Assembly: GCA_031258005.1 (NCBI GenBank)
Contig: JAIRNP010000101.1
Span: forward strand, 1 to 45,868
Length of the DNA: 45,868 bases
Source: Treponema sp.
Lineage (GTDB): Bacteria; Spirochaetota; Spirochaetia; Treponematales; Breznakiellaceae
Reading direction: 5' to 3'
Below the pieces are notes generated by a model. That model was not told the DNA's origin. It did no database searches and worked only from the letters and a program-made list of their open reading frames with translations. The translations under genes were made by a program, and so were the position numbers. The number at the start of each line of letters is the position of its first letter. Within the stretch, counting starts at the first letter, position 1. Shown here in pieces: positions 33,577 through 42,224 of this stretch.

Positions 33577-35097
33577 ATGGGATACACGAATAAAACCGTT
33601 TTTTCTTTCTCCATAAAGGATAAAGCTGCATACCGGAAGATCACTGATGCCTTCAAAAAGCAGCGGAAAGGCGCCACCGTCGCGGATATCGCGGCTCAAA
33701 CGGCCTTACCCCTGAACACGATCCGGGAACTGGTCCCGGTTGCGGCGGATGAGTATTCAGGACGGCTTGAAGTAACCGAATCCGGGGAAATCCTCTATTC
33801 CTTTCCCCAGGGTTTTACCAGTAAATACCGGGGTTTCGGGGCGGGTCTGCGGAGATTCACCGGCCAGGTCATGGAAGGGATAAAAATCGCGGGGACCCTG
33901 TTGTTTAAGGTGTGGATCATGGTGATGCTTGTGGGGTACTTTGTCCTTTTCATGCTCATTGCCTTGGCTGCCTTGGCGGTTTCAGTGGCTTCGAGCTCCT
34001 CCAATTCGGATAGCCGTTCGGAAGGCCGCGGAGGGGGAGGTTTGTTCCTCGCAGGAAGCATCTTTGACCTCATCATCCGGATATGGTTTTACTCGGAACT
34101 AACCAAGGCCGTGGACCGGTCCTTGAATGGCCGGTACTATACCGGCAGGAACTCCCGGCCCAAAGGGAAACCCCTGTACAAGGCGATCTTCTCCTTCATT
34201 TTCGGTGACGGAGATCCTAATGGGGATTGGGCCGCTAAAGAAAAGCAGGCCCTCATCGCCTATATCCAGGCCAACCAGGGGGTCATCTCCCTCCCGGAAT
34301 ACATGGTCCTCACCGGCGCTACCCCCCAGGAAGCGGAGCAGGGGCTCAGCGCCTGTTGCGTGGAATTCGGCGGCCTTCCAGAAGTTACGGATGAGGGAAC
34401 CCTGGTATACCGCTTCGACGAGCTTCTGCTTCGGGCTGACCTGCGGGATCGGTCTTTTGGCGGTTCTTCTCCCTTAAAACGGCTCAAGCATTTCTCCTCC
34501 AACCCTACCAAGATGAACCTGTGGTTCAGCCTCATCAACGGGGTGAACCTGATCTTTGGCGGGTATTTCCTGTTTAACGCCTTGAAGACCGGCCCTATTA
34601 CGACGCAGGTTCAATTCGATGGCGCTTCATATCTGTACAAAATCACCTATGCCTTATCACAGGTGGTCCTGCATGAGCCCCTTCCGCTTATCCTGGTGGG
34701 CTTAGGGGTCGTTCCCCTTATCTTCTCCCTGTTGTTTTGGCTTATTCCGAGTCTGCGGTACCGCTTTACGAAACAAGAGAATGAAACCATTAAACGTGCT
34801 AATCTGAGAAAGATAGGGTACGGGGCTATATGGTCAAGGCCCCAGGGGATTACCCTTACGGACATCACGGCGGATAGGCCCGAGTGCCGGCCTAAAAACC
34901 TGAGCGCAGCCCAAAACCAGGTGATCAAGGAGTTGGGTTCCTATTCGATTCCTGAGGTAGCTTTGGATACCGGGGGAAACCCGGTCTATACCTTCCCTGA
35001 ACTGGAACGGGAAAAGCAGGCCCTGGGCAAATACCGGGCTGCTATAAAACCGGAAGCATCTTCCCTGGGGGGCACCGTCTTCGACAGCAATGCCTAG
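33577..35097 (+). CDS. Membrane protein with three repeated winged-helix-like modules
   Basis: The 506-residue product is not a family I can name. It holds three related blocks: GATVADIAAQTALPLNTIRE then RLEVTESGEILYSFP (residues 32-80), VISLPEYMVLTGATPQEAEQ then PEVTDEGTLVYRF (about 225-285), and a final VIKELGSYSIPEVALDTGGNPVYTFPEL (about 445-485). Each looks like a small helix-turn-helix/wing followed by a strand pair. Hydrophobic helices lie between them (LLFKVWIMVMLVGYFVLFML, WFSLINGVNLIFGGYFLF, PLILVGLGVVPLIFSLLFWLI), with a Ser/Gly-rich linker. GAGGAG precedes the ATG. It follows the Rrf2-type gene by 35 bases, perhaps co-transcribed. Confidence 0.7.
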   Translation: MGYTNKTVFSFSIKDKAAYRKITDAFKKQRKGATVADIAAQTALPLNTIRELVPVAADEYSGRLEVTESGEILYSFPQGFTSKYRGFGAGLRRFTGQVMEGIKIAGTLLFKVWIMVMLVGYFVLFMLIALAALAVSVASSSSNSDSRSEGRGGGGLFLAGSIFDLIIRIWFYSELTKAVDRSLNGRYYTGRNSRPKGKPLYKAIFSFIFGDGDPNGDWAAKEKQALIAYIQANQGVISLPEYMVLTGATPQEAEQGLSACCVEFGGLPEVTDEGTLVYRFDELLLRADLRDRSFGGSSPLKRLKHFSSNPTKMNLWFSLINGVNLIFGGYFLFNALKTGPITTQVQFDGASYLYKITYALSQVVLHEPLPLILVGLGVVPLIFSLLFWLIPSLRYRFTKQENETIKRANLRKIGYGAIWSRPQGITLTDITADRPECRPKNLSAAQNQVIKELGSYSIPEVALDTGGNPVYTFPELEREKQALGKYRAAIKPEASSLGGTVFDSNA

Positions 35098-35160
35098 CAG
35101 CTTGAGCGCCGGTGCAATACCCTAAGGCCTCGTCCTATAAAAGGGTAGCGCCCAATCATC

Positions 35161-35196
35161 AAGGGTTTCCCACCGTTAACGGTTCGGGAAACCCTT
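35161..35196. terminator. Nested hairpin, probable terminator before the flagellar genes
   Basis: AAGGGTTTCCC and GGGAAACCCTT are perfect 11-bp arms enclosing the palindrome ACCGTTAACGGT. TGCATTTATTTTTT follows on the plus strand, which fits termination of the 33577 gene. Confidence 0.6.
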
Positions 35197-35260
35197 TGCA
35201 TTTATTTTTTCCTTACTCACTATCAGGGAAAAGGGTGGGGTTCCCCTTACTTATTCTATT

Positions 35261-35286
35261 TAAGAGACCTTCGATTGCTTCCGATA
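35261..35286 (+). promoter_or_regulatory. Possible sigma28-like promoter for the flgF operon
   Basis: TAAGAGAC, a 10-base gap and TTCCGATA loosely resemble the FliA/sigma28 consensus (TAAA-N11-GCCGATAA), 25 bases ahead of the flgF start. The match is partial, and rod genes are often under sigma70 control in spirochaetes. Confidence 0.25.
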
Positions 35287-35310
35287 TTCAAGTCAATAGG
35301 GAGGATGTAA

Positions 35311-36165
35311 TTGATTAGAGGATGGTATACCGGCGCAAGCGGGATGCGGGCCCAGCAATGGCGTCTGGACGCTCTGGCGAATAATTTAGCCAACGTCGAT
35401 GCCGATGGGTACAAGAAAGATATGATCTCACTTAAAGCCTTTCCCGAACTCTTGTTGCGTCGAATGGAAGACGACGGAGTATATCAGCACCCCTTTGGAT
35501 CCGCAGATATGGCGCCGGTGATTGGAAAACTCGGGATGGGGGTCGAACTGAATGAACTGTATACCAGCTTTGAACAGGGAGCGCTCAAAGAAACCCAGAG
35601 TGATTTCGACCTTGCCTTGGACGGGAAGGGGTTCATGACCGTGGCTACCCCCTGGGGGGAACGGTATACTCGCAACGGCTCTTTTCAGTTGGGGAAAGAA
35701 GGGTACCTGGAAACCAAGGAAGGGTATCCGGTACTCGGAGAAAACGGCCCTATCCAGGTCCAGGCCAATAATTTCCAGGTGGATAAGCAGGGCCAGGTGT
35801 GGGTTAATGCCGCGTATACCGAGGATCCGAACCGCCTGATTTCCAAAGAAGACAACTCCTGGGAAGCGGCAACGTTGCTTGATACGCTGAAGCTGGTAGA
35901 ATTCGATGTGGACCGGTATTTGCAAAAACAAGGTTCCAGCCTGTACCGTTCGACGGATGTTTCTGGAGAGGCCCGCATTATGACCATAGAAGACCGGCCC
36001 CGAGTGGTACAGGGCTTCACCGAGGCTTCCAATGTGGATCCGGTTCTGGAAATGGTCCAGATGATCGAAGTAAACCGGGCCTATGAAGCAAATCAAAAGG
36101 TGATTCAAACCGAAGATACCATGCTGGGAACCTTGATAAATCAAGTGGGTAAAGTAAGCGGCTAA
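35311..36165 (+). CDS. flgF: Flagellar basal-body rod protein FlgF
   Basis: The 284-residue protein opens with the rod-protein N-terminus MIRGWYTGASGMRAQQWRLD followed by ANNLANVDADGYKKD, and closes with ASNVDPVLEMVQMIEVNRAYEANQKVIQTEDTM, the two conserved ends that form the D0 coiled coil of all rod and hook proteins. The centre (DLALDGKGFMTVATPWGERYTRNGSFQLG) is the FlgF/FlgG beta domain. The start is a TTG with GGGAGG upstream; translation from it gives the exact family N-terminus. It forms part of the proximal rod of the periplasmic flagellum. A FlgG gene follows after 36 bases. Confidence 0.93.
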   Translation: MIRGWYTGASGMRAQQWRLDALANNLANVDADGYKKDMISLKAFPELLLRRMEDDGVYQHPFGSADMAPVIGKLGMGVELNELYTSFEQGALKETQSDFDLALDGKGFMTVATPWGERYTRNGSFQLGKEGYLETKEGYPVLGENGPIQVQANNFQVDKQGQVWVNAAYTEDPNRLISKEDNSWEAATLLDTLKLVEFDVDRYLQKQGSSLYRSTDVSGEARIMTIEDRPRVVQGFTEASNVDPVLEMVQMIEVNRAYEANQKVIQTEDTMLGTLINQVGKVSG

Positions 36166-36201
36166 GGCGGCCTCGAGGAAATAAATGGCAAAGGAGTTAT
36201 A

Positions 36202-37002
36202 GTGGTACGAAGTTTATGGACCGGCGCTTCCGGTATGATAGGTCAACAGGCCAATATTGATACGATTTCTAATAATCTGGCTAATGTGAATACCTCGGGG
36301 TATAAACGGATGCGGGTTGATTTTGAGGACCTCCTCTACCAAACCGTGAAAACCGCCGGAACCCCGGCTACCGAGGACACGGTAGTACCCGTGGGGATCC
36401 AAATGGGGCATGGAGTGAAGATCGCCGATACCCAGCGGATGTTTACCCAAGGGTCTCCGCAGAATACGGAAAATGTTACGGACATGGCCATTGTAGGAGA
36501 CGGTTTTTTTCGGATCCAAACCTATGATGGCAGTTATGCCTATACCCGGAACGGCGCCTTTGAGGTAGATTCCAACGGACGCATGGTAACTTCCAACGGG
36601 TATTGGTTACTCCCGGATATTGTCATGCCCGAAGGCTTTCTTCCTGAGAAGATCACCGTTTCCAAGGACGGCCGGGTCTCGGTGATGGTTCCCCAGATAA
36701 ACGAAAACGAACCCATCCCGGTAGGGCAAATCGAACTGTACCGGTTCCCCAATCCCGTAGGGCTTACGGCGGTAGGGGAAAACCTGTTTAAGGTTACCGA
36801 AGCCTCGGGCGACCCCATTCCCGGACGGCCGGGCTATGAAGGGATGGGCCAGATCTACCATAAGTTCCTGGAGATGTCCAATGTGTCGGTAGTCCGGGAA
36901 ATGGTAGACCTCATCGTGGCCCAGCGGGCATACGAGTTCAATTCAAAAACCATCCAGACCAGTGACAGTATGCTGGGTACCGCGACAAGTCTGAAACGCT
37001 AA
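36202..37002 (+). CDS. flgG: Flagellar basal-body rod protein FlgG
   Basis: The 266-residue protein starts MVRSLWTGASGMIGQQANIDTISNNLANVNTSGYKR and ends with LEMSNVSVVREMVDLIVAQRAYEFNSKTIQTSDSM, the FlgG-type ends; AIVGDGFFRIQTYDGSYAYTRNGAF is the core domain. The start is GTG with AAGGAG five bases away. FlgG builds the distal rod through the periplasmic peptidoglycan region. Its length is normal. It lies between flgF and the FlgJ-like gene in the order known from other spirochaetes (flhO-flhP). Confidence 0.95.
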   Translation: MVRSLWTGASGMIGQQANIDTISNNLANVNTSGYKRMRVDFEDLLYQTVKTAGTPATEDTVVPVGIQMGHGVKIADTQRMFTQGSPQNTENVTDMAIVGDGFFRIQTYDGSYAYTRNGAFEVDSNGRMVTSNGYWLLPDIVMPEGFLPEKITVSKDGRVSVMVPQINENEPIPVGQIELYRFPNPVGLTAVGENLFKVTEASGDPIPGRPGYEGMGQIYHKFLEMSNVSVVREMVDLIVAQRAYEFNSKTIQTSDSMLGTATSLKR

Positions 37003-37026
37003 AACGGCTGAGGCGAGGAGGAACAC

Positions 37027-37437
37027 ATGGCTATCGAATCCTTGGGGTATATGCAGTATGAACGGGCAGGCCTTGAATCCGCCACCCGCCTGGGGAACCG
37101 GCGTGAAGTTACTACCGGGGAAGCGGGTTTTGCGAAGGTTCTGGAAAACGCCCTTCAGGAAGAAGCCGTTGACCCAAAGGGCGCTTCCCGGAAGCCCGTG
37201 GTGGACAAAACCGATAAACTTTATGAACAATGCGAAGCCCTGGAAACCTTTTTAATCAAGAACTTGCTTAATAGTATGCGCAGTACCGTACAAAAAACCG
37301 GATTGATCGATGAGGGCTTTGCCGGGAAAATGTACGAAGATATGCTCTACGATGCATACGCCGAAGATTTCACCAAACAAGCGAATTTCGGCCTGGCGGC
37401 ATTAGCCTATCTGGAACTTACCGGTCAACGTACATGA
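37027..37437 (+). CDS. FlgJ-like rod-binding protein
   Basis: The 136-residue protein matches only the N-terminal rod-binding domain of FlgJ: CEALETFLIKNLLNSMRSTVQKTG, then FAGKMYEDMLYDAYAEDFTKQANFGLAALAYLEL (about 68-132). The muramidase half of enterobacterial FlgJ is absent, as in other spirochaetes. It should assist rod assembly. GAGGAGG precedes the ATG. Its 3' end overlaps the convergent CPBP protease gene by about 20 bases. It closes the flgF-flgG operon. Confidence 0.88.
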   Translation: MAIESLGYMQYERAGLESATRLGNRREVTTGEAGFAKVLENALQEEAVDPKGASRKPVVDKTDKLYEQCEALETFLIKNLLNSMRSTVQKTGLIDEGFAGKMYEDMLYDAYAEDFTKQANFGLAALAYLELTGQRT

Positions 37438-38098
37438 TGAGGTATACCAAGCCATTGTATGCCCCATGAGCCAAGGCAATGCCGTGGAAAGCATGGTATC
37501 GTATAAACACCAGGGACAGGACCATTCCCGCCAGAGCCGCCTGTAAAACCCCCCAGGGCCCTTCATATATATGGCAAAGGGAAAAGAGGAAGCAGGAAAG
37601 GAACACCCCCTTTCGTAAGCCTATACCCGCTTCTTCTAGGCATCGTAACAGATACAGTCTAAAATAGCTTTCTTCCAGATAACCCGTACCAAGACAGGAG
37701 CCGAGGATGACGAGCCATGCAAGGAGGCCCTCAGGGGCTTCCAGCCGTGGACCAGAGGGAACCTGCATATACGGAGCCAGCAGGTCATTCAGCAAGGGCC
37801 CTATCTGGGATATACAAAACCCGATGCCCCCTAAACCGAGGAGGGCGATGCCTAAGGCCATGAGGTTGCGGCTCCGAGAGACTCCTTGTACCCAGAACCT
37901 ACGAAGCGTCTTATGCCTATAGATCAGATACCAGATACAGCCCAGAGAGGGTATGGTATAGGCAAAGATACGGGTGAATTCCCGACGTACGGAAAAAGGG
38001 ATGCTATCCGGGTATGTTCCCTGGGGAACAAGCCCAGATGCGAAGAGCAGGAAATAGATAATGAGGGGCGTTCCGAGGCTTGTGAGGCGGTTCCGCAT
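37418..38098 (-). CDS. CPBP-family intramembrane protease
   Basis: I chose the ATG at 38098 (residue 24 of the tracked ORF), four bases past the stop of the upstream oxidoreductase; the product is 226 residues. It is strongly hydrophobic, with about seven membrane helices. The CPBP (Abi/CAAX-like) motifs are present in order: GYLEESYFRLYLL (EExxxR), FSLCHIYEGPWG (FxxxH) and HGIALAHGAYNGL (HxxxN). These residues hold zinc or form the active site in Rce1-type proteases. Substrates are unknown. It overlaps the FlgJ-like gene tail-to-tail and is probably co-transcribed with the oxidoreductase. Confidence 0.85.
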   Translation of the reverse strand: MRNRLTSLGTPLIIYFLLFASGLVPQGTYPDSIPFSVRREFTRIFAYTIPSLGCIWYLIYRHKTLRRFWVQGVSRSRNLMALGIALLGLGGIGFCISQIGPLLNDLLAPYMQVPSGPRLEAPEGLLAWLVILGSCLGTGYLEESYFRLYLLRCLEEAGIGLRKGVFLSCFLFSLCHIYEGPWGVLQAALAGMVLSLVFIRYHAFHGIALAHGAYNGLVYLIMYVDR

Positions 38099-38102
38099 CG
38101 GA

Positions 38103-39134
38103 TCAGTTTTGATAAGCCTTTCTCCAGGGCTGGACCGAGGTAAGATAGCGGATAACCCGAAGCCCATCTAAGGCGCTGGAACAAGGCTGACGATCCGGTT
38201 CCCGGACACAGGCTACCGCATCTTGTACCATATTGGAAAAATAACCCGTAGGCCCCTCAAAGGTATCGTGGGTTTTACGGAGGGACCTGAACCCTTCGGC
38301 GTAGGGACTCGCCCCGCTTTCCCAGACCTCGAAGATCCCATTGCCGATCCGCAGCCGTCCTTGGGCACAGGAAAATTCCAACTCAAAAACCAGGTGATCC
38401 CGTTCCGCACCGATCTCAATCAGAAAGGGCGGTCCTTTGATCGGTCTTCCCCCATTGCAGCGGCCTCTTCCCGGGTCAAGGTATCCGGAAAGAAAGGCGG
38501 CGCCGCGGCGTTGATTGACATTGGCCCCCCAGATCCGCTGATGGCGCATCACGGAACCGCTTAAAAACATGATGGCATCCGCGAGGTGGGTGCCATCATG
38601 CCAGAGCACATCCAGGATACGCCGGGTCCGCCCCATGTACAGTCTTGCGTTGAGACTGAGGACCGGACCTAGACGGCCTGCATCAAGGATGGCCTTAGCG
38701 TGGATATAGTCCGCTCCGTAACGCCGTTCATGGTTGGTAAGGATGCGTATCGTACCGCTTCGGTGCAGGGCCGCAATCTCCCGGGCATGCTTGAGGGTAT
38801 CTGCGAGGGGTTTCTCACAGATCACCACCGGAACCCCGTAGGTTGCGGCCATTCGGCAGTAGTAGGCATGGCTATCAGGATGGGTGGCAATGATTACTAT
38901 CCGGGGGGCATGGGTATGGAGCAGCTCTTCCGCTTCAGCATAGACCGGACACTGCCAGGTTTCGGTAAAAACAGCCCGGCGCTGGGGGTTCTGATCCGCA
39001 CCGGCAACCAAGACCGTCTCCGCGTTGGCCCTCACTGCCCCTGCGTGGGTACAAGGTTTCTCCCTGAGGGGATCCGCCTCTAGGAGACTGGCTATCCTCC
39101 CTAATCCCACTATAGCAACGGGAATGGTATACAT
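38103..39134 (-). CDS. Gfo/Idh/MocA-family NAD(P)-dependent oxidoreductase
   Basis: The 343-residue protein has an N-terminal Rossmann fold (VAIVGLGRIASLLEAD) and the family hallmark CEKPLADTL near residue 130, followed by RILTNHERRYGADYIHAK and WHDGTHLADAIMFLSGS; the HDGTH histidine is a likely catalytic residue. The fold usually reduces or oxidises sugars or sugar nucleotides; the substrate here is not clear. The ATG lacks a visible ribosome binding site. A TATAAA box is only a few bases upstream, so the start or promoter may differ from the track. The CPBP gene follows after four bases. Confidence 0.88.
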   Translation of the reverse strand: MYTIPVAIVGLGRIASLLEADPLREKPCTHAGAVRANAETVLVAGADQNPQRRAVFTETWQCPVYAEAEELLHTHAPRIVIIATHPDSHAYYCRMAATYGVPVVICEKPLADTLKHAREIAALHRSGTIRILTNHERRYGADYIHAKAILDAGRLGPVLSLNARLYMGRTRRILDVLWHDGTHLADAIMFLSGSVMRHQRIWGANVNQRRGAAFLSGYLDPGRGRCNGGRPIKGPPFLIEIGAERDHLVFELEFSCAQGRLRIGNGIFEVWESGASPYAEGFRSLRKTHDTFEGPTGYFSNMVQDAVACVREPDRQPCSSALDGLRVIRYLTSVQPWRKAYQN

Positions 39135-39204
39135 GCTTTATAGTCGGCAGCAGGGAGCAGAAAATCAAGGCTTGGGAATCCTGTCTTGTTGTTGCATACC
39201 ATAC

Positions 39205-39241
39205 GAGGCTTTCCCAAAACTGAAGTTTTTGGGAAAGCCTC
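39205..39241. repeat. 16-bp hairpin of the dispersed repeat family
   Basis: GAGGCTTTCCCAAAAC and GTTTTTGGGAAAGCCTC pair with one extra T around a TGAA loop. The left arm is identical to 21605-21620. It lies between the divergent oxidoreductase and phosphohexomutase genes, where a terminator makes little sense. Confidence 0.7.
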
Positions 39242-39388
39242 CTCCCTTTTATTTTGGTATATTCGTAGTATGAGCCTGAATTCCATGATACAAGTCGAGA
39301 TAGGATCTGGCCATAGCGCTTGGAAGCCAAACTACGATATACTGAGCTTCCCATGTGTATGTATGGGATGGACGAAGGAGTGTAGCCT

Positions 39389-41335
39389 ATGGCAGTGATA
39401 CGGCATCCTGATTCGGGGTTGATACTAGGAGACCCTGAGCAATTCCCTTTCTCAGACGCGGATGAGGGCTTATCAGAAGCCCTGGTAGAGACCGCTCTGC
39501 AGGATATGATCCTCTCCCCTTCAGGGTGGCGGGGGATCGTTGCCCCGGGAGGAGATGAGGAGTGTACGGGTGAAACTATTTCCCCGGCCCATAAAATAAT
39601 CCTTGCTGCAGGGGCACAGGTGTTTGCCGCGTATATAAAAACCCGCGGCCTCCCGCAAAACGGGAATACCCCAAGACCGGCGCTTATTGTGGGTATGGAT
39701 ACCCGGCCGAGCGGCAGGGCAATCGCGGATCTGCTGATCCGGGTCTTAGTAGCCGAAGGGTGTGGGGTTCGCTTTGCCTTTATTACGGCTGCCCCTGAGA
39801 TCATGGCTTATGCACGGGCCTGCGGGGTTCATGGTACCGCAGCGGGTTTTGTGTATATTTCCGCGAGTCATAATCCTATCGGCCATAACGGCCTCAAATT
39901 CGGCCTTACCGACGGCGGGGTATTACCCGTGCAAGAGGCGAATGTCCTAATTGAGGAGTTTCGGTCCTTCATGGCCGCGCCGGACCGGATTGCCCGGGCA
40001 AAAGCACTGGTCCTTCAGGCAGATCCCGATACTATGGCCCAGGTATATGGTGCGGCGCCTCGTATCAAGGCGGAAGCCTATGAAGCCTATCTCAGTTTCA
40101 CCAAGGAAGTGGTGAGCGGACAGGTAAGCCCAGGATCGGGTAGTATTTTGGACGCAGTGGCCCAGGGTCTACAAGCAGCCCCCTTGAGCATTGCCGCGGA
40201 TCTCAACGGGTCCGCCCGGACCCTGTCCATTGACCGCGGCTTTTTTACGTCCCTGGGAATAGGCTACTATAGCTTTAACGATACCCCGGGGCGTATTGCC
40301 CATCGTATCGTCCCGGAAGGAGCATCCCTGGAACCATGCCGGCAGTTTCTGGAGGAACTGCATCAGAAGGACCCCTCGGCACTGGTAGCTTATGTACCGG
40401 ACTGTGACGGAGACCGGGGAAATCTGGTGATCTGGGATGAGGGAATTCAACGCGCCCGGTGTCTTGATGCCCAGGAGGTCTTTGCCTTAGCCTGTGTTGC
40501 TGAACTGGCCCATCTGGTGTGGACCGGGGAACTCCGGTATGACAGCCGGGGACATGCCCTGCAGAAGGTAGGGGTGGTGGTAAACGATCCTACCTCGCTG
40601 CGGATTGACCGGATCGCCCAGGCCTTTGATGTTGCGCTTTTCCGGGTTGAAGTGGGAGAGGCAAATGTGGTGGGACTGGCCCGGAAGCTCCGGGAACAGG
40701 GGTATACGGTGCGCATCCTAGGTGAAGGTTCTGCAGGAGGCAACATCACCCACCCTTCAGCCGTACGGGATCCTATCAATACGGTAATGGCCATCATCAA
40801 ACTGCTTACCATTAGGAATCAGGGGGAAAAGCCGGGATTTTTTAAGCTTTGGTTGGATCGTTCGGATCAGGCCGGAGTGTATCGGGCGGATTTTTCCCTT
40901 TCAGCTATTATCGCGTCCCTCCCTGGGTTTGTAACTACCGGTTCCTATACCCCGGAAGCGTTGCTCAAGGTTAAGACCCGGGATCATGCGGTGCTTAAAA
41001 CCCGGTATCAGCGGGTATTTCTCCGGGAATGGGAGGCCCGGAAAGAACAGCTTAAAACCCGGTACGGTATTTCCCGTTGGGATGCGGCCTGTTATATTAG
41101 TATAGAAGAAAAGCGGGGGATTACCCGTTTTGGAGAAGCCCGCCGGGGGGGACTGAAAATCACCTTTACCAATGCTGAGGATCAGCAGATCGCATCAATT
41201 TGGATGCGCGGTTCTGGAACCGAACCGGTATTCCGGGTTATGGCTGATGCGACAGGGGCTGATCCAGGAATGGAACGGGATCTTATCCAGTGGCAGCGGC
41301 GTATGGTTATGGAGGCGGATCAAGCCACCGATTAG
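39389..41335 (+). CDS. Phosphoglucomutase/phosphomannomutase-type phosphohexomutase
   Basis: The 648-residue protein has the four-domain alpha-D-phosphohexomutase layout. The catalytic phosphoserine loop is ISASHNPIGHNGLKFG (Ser at about 160), the metal loop is PDCDGDRGNLV (about 334-344), the sugar loop has GEGSAGGN, and the phosphate-binding loop is RGSGTEPVFRVMAD near the end. The protein is about 100 residues longer than usual, with a non-conserved N-terminus. It should interconvert sugar 1- and 6-phosphates for glycolysis or cell-surface sugar synthesis; glucose or mannose cannot be separated by eye. GAAGGAG lies eight bases ahead of the ATG. Confidence 0.9.
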   Translation: MAVIRHPDSGLILGDPEQFPFSDADEGLSEALVETALQDMILSPSGWRGIVAPGGDEECTGETISPAHKIILAAGAQVFAAYIKTRGLPQNGNTPRPALIVGMDTRPSGRAIADLLIRVLVAEGCGVRFAFITAAPEIMAYARACGVHGTAAGFVYISASHNPIGHNGLKFGLTDGGVLPVQEANVLIEEFRSFMAAPDRIARAKALVLQADPDTMAQVYGAAPRIKAEAYEAYLSFTKEVVSGQVSPGSGSILDAVAQGLQAAPLSIAADLNGSARTLSIDRGFFTSLGIGYYSFNDTPGRIAHRIVPEGASLEPCRQFLEELHQKDPSALVAYVPDCDGDRGNLVIWDEGIQRARCLDAQEVFALACVAELAHLVWTGELRYDSRGHALQKVGVVVNDPTSLRIDRIAQAFDVALFRVEVGEANVVGLARKLREQGYTVRILGEGSAGGNITHPSAVRDPINTVMAIIKLLTIRNQGEKPGFFKLWLDRSDQAGVYRADFSLSAIIASLPGFVTTGSYTPEALLKVKTRDHAVLKTRYQRVFLREWEARKEQLKTRYGISRWDAACYISIEEKRGITRFGEARRGGLKITFTNAEDQQIASIWMRGSGTEPVFRVMADATGADPGMERDLIQWQRRMVMEADQATD

Positions 41336-41344
41336 GAGAGAAAA

Positions 41345-41767
41345 ATGGGAATACGGGGAGAATTATTTTCAAAAAAGGTGTTGTTACAAAACAGAACCTA
41401 TTTCTTTAACGTAAAAGAAAACCGCATGGGAGACTTGTACCTCAACATCGTAGAAAGCAAGAATCGGGAAACCGAAGGGTTTGAACGCCAATCGGTGGTC
41501 CTCTTTGCAGATGATATTCAGGCGTTTCTCGGCGGCTTTGACGAATCGCTACGGGTCCTGGAAAAGGCGAGCCGGGAGAGGAAACGAAGCGGCCCCCCGA
41601 AGCCCCGGGTAGCCCGGGGACCGGGGTTTGGGGAAGGGGGGAAACCCACGGATCACCCAGGGGGTAAACGGGTACTGGTTAAAAAGGAAGCCCGTTCTTC
41701 CCGGGGAGATGAATCTCCCCGCCGGAAACCCGCCTCTGTTCGAGTCGTACGGCGGAAGGACTACTGA
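41345..41767 (+). CDS. PUR-domain nucleic-acid-binding protein (BpuR-like)
   Basis: The 140-residue protein carries a PUR-alpha-like domain in its first 75 residues: GELFSKKVLLQNRTYFFNVKENRMGDLYLNIVESK, then ERQSVVLFADDIQAFLGGFDESLRVL. Borrelia BpuR, with the same fold, binds DNA and RNA and regulates gene expression (established). The rest is a long basic tail rich in Arg, Pro and Gly (RKRSGPPKPRVARGPG, RRKPASVRVVRRKDY), suited to RNA contact. AGGAG overlaps the stop of the phosphohexomutase gene nine bases upstream, so the genes are probably co-transcribed. Confidence 0.88.
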   Translation: MGIRGELFSKKVLLQNRTYFFNVKENRMGDLYLNIVESKNRETEGFERQSVVLFADDIQAFLGGFDESLRVLEKASRERKRSGPPKPRVARGPGFGEGGKPTDHPGGKRVLVKKEARSSRGDESPRRKPASVRVVRRKDY

Positions 41768-41787
41768 ATCGGGCTGTGCATAAAAAG

Positions 41788-41815
41788 GCCCCGGAGAAAG
41801 GAGTAACCCCGGGGC
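41788..41815. repeat. GC-rich hairpin downstream of the PUR gene
   Basis: GCCCCGG and CCGGGGC form a perfect 7-bp stem around a 14-base loop that contains AAAGGAG. No T-run follows, so an RNA regulatory structure is as likely as a terminator. Confidence 0.5.
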
Positions 41816-41838
41816 GCAATCATAAAGGAAGGAGGAAT

Positions 41839-41895
41839 ATGAAACAGTACAAAACTGTACCTATGGTTAATAACAATAGAAGAACTAAAAAGTAA
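41839..41895 (+). CDS. Candidate 18-residue small protein or leader peptide
   Basis: The ORF reads MKQYKTVPMVNNNRRTKK and stops with TAA. It is too short for the ORF track. Its ribosome binding site, AAGGAAGGAGG four bases before the ATG, is the strongest in this part of the window. The peptide is basic and has no hydrophobic stretch. It lies 71 bases past the PUR gene, behind a GC-rich hairpin. A C-rich/G-rich pair around 41898-41938 followed by CTTTTTC could end the transcript. It may be a real small protein, or a chance ORF behind a purine-rich stretch. Confidence 0.45.
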   Translation: MKQYKTVPMVNNNRRTKK

Positions 41896-41948
41896 CACCC
41901 CAGGCTGATTTTATCGTTAATTATAAGGGGGCTTTTTCACCATCTGAC

Positions 41949-42224
41949 CTATGAACATGCCTTGCCTATAAAACTCGACCCCTTCCATTGGGCAATCGTA
42001 TGTTCATAAGCGGCAATGGTAGCTGCTAAGATAACATCCTGGACTTCACCCCGGCCTCCCCAATCAGCGCCCTCCATGTGGTAGAGGTGCTGCAAGACCC
42101 CTTCGAGATCTGCGACGGTACAGCGTGAATCCGATGCTCTCCGGCGCTGGAGCCCTCGGACTTCCGCTTCAAAGGTTTCTTCGTATGTTATATCCCGCCA
42201 ATCAACGGATACGCCCATGCTCAT
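41949..42224 (-). CDS. Hypothetical small protein coupled to the upstream secreted-protein gene
   Basis: The 91-residue product is soluble and unassigned. It has a short N-terminus (MSMGVSVDWRDITYEETFEA), a basic middle (LQRRRASDSRCTVADLEGVLQHLYHMEG) and a helix (VQDVILAATIAAYEHTIAQW). The first ATG overlaps the upstream stop (ATGA). The second ATG at 42218 has AGGAG at better spacing and may be the true start. Coupling to the secreted protein gene suggests a shared transcript. Confidence 0.65.
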   Translation of the reverse strand: MSMGVSVDWRDITYEETFEAEVRGLQRRRASDSRCTVADLEGVLQHLYHMEGADWGGRGEVQDVILAATIAAYEHTIAQWKGSSFIGKACS

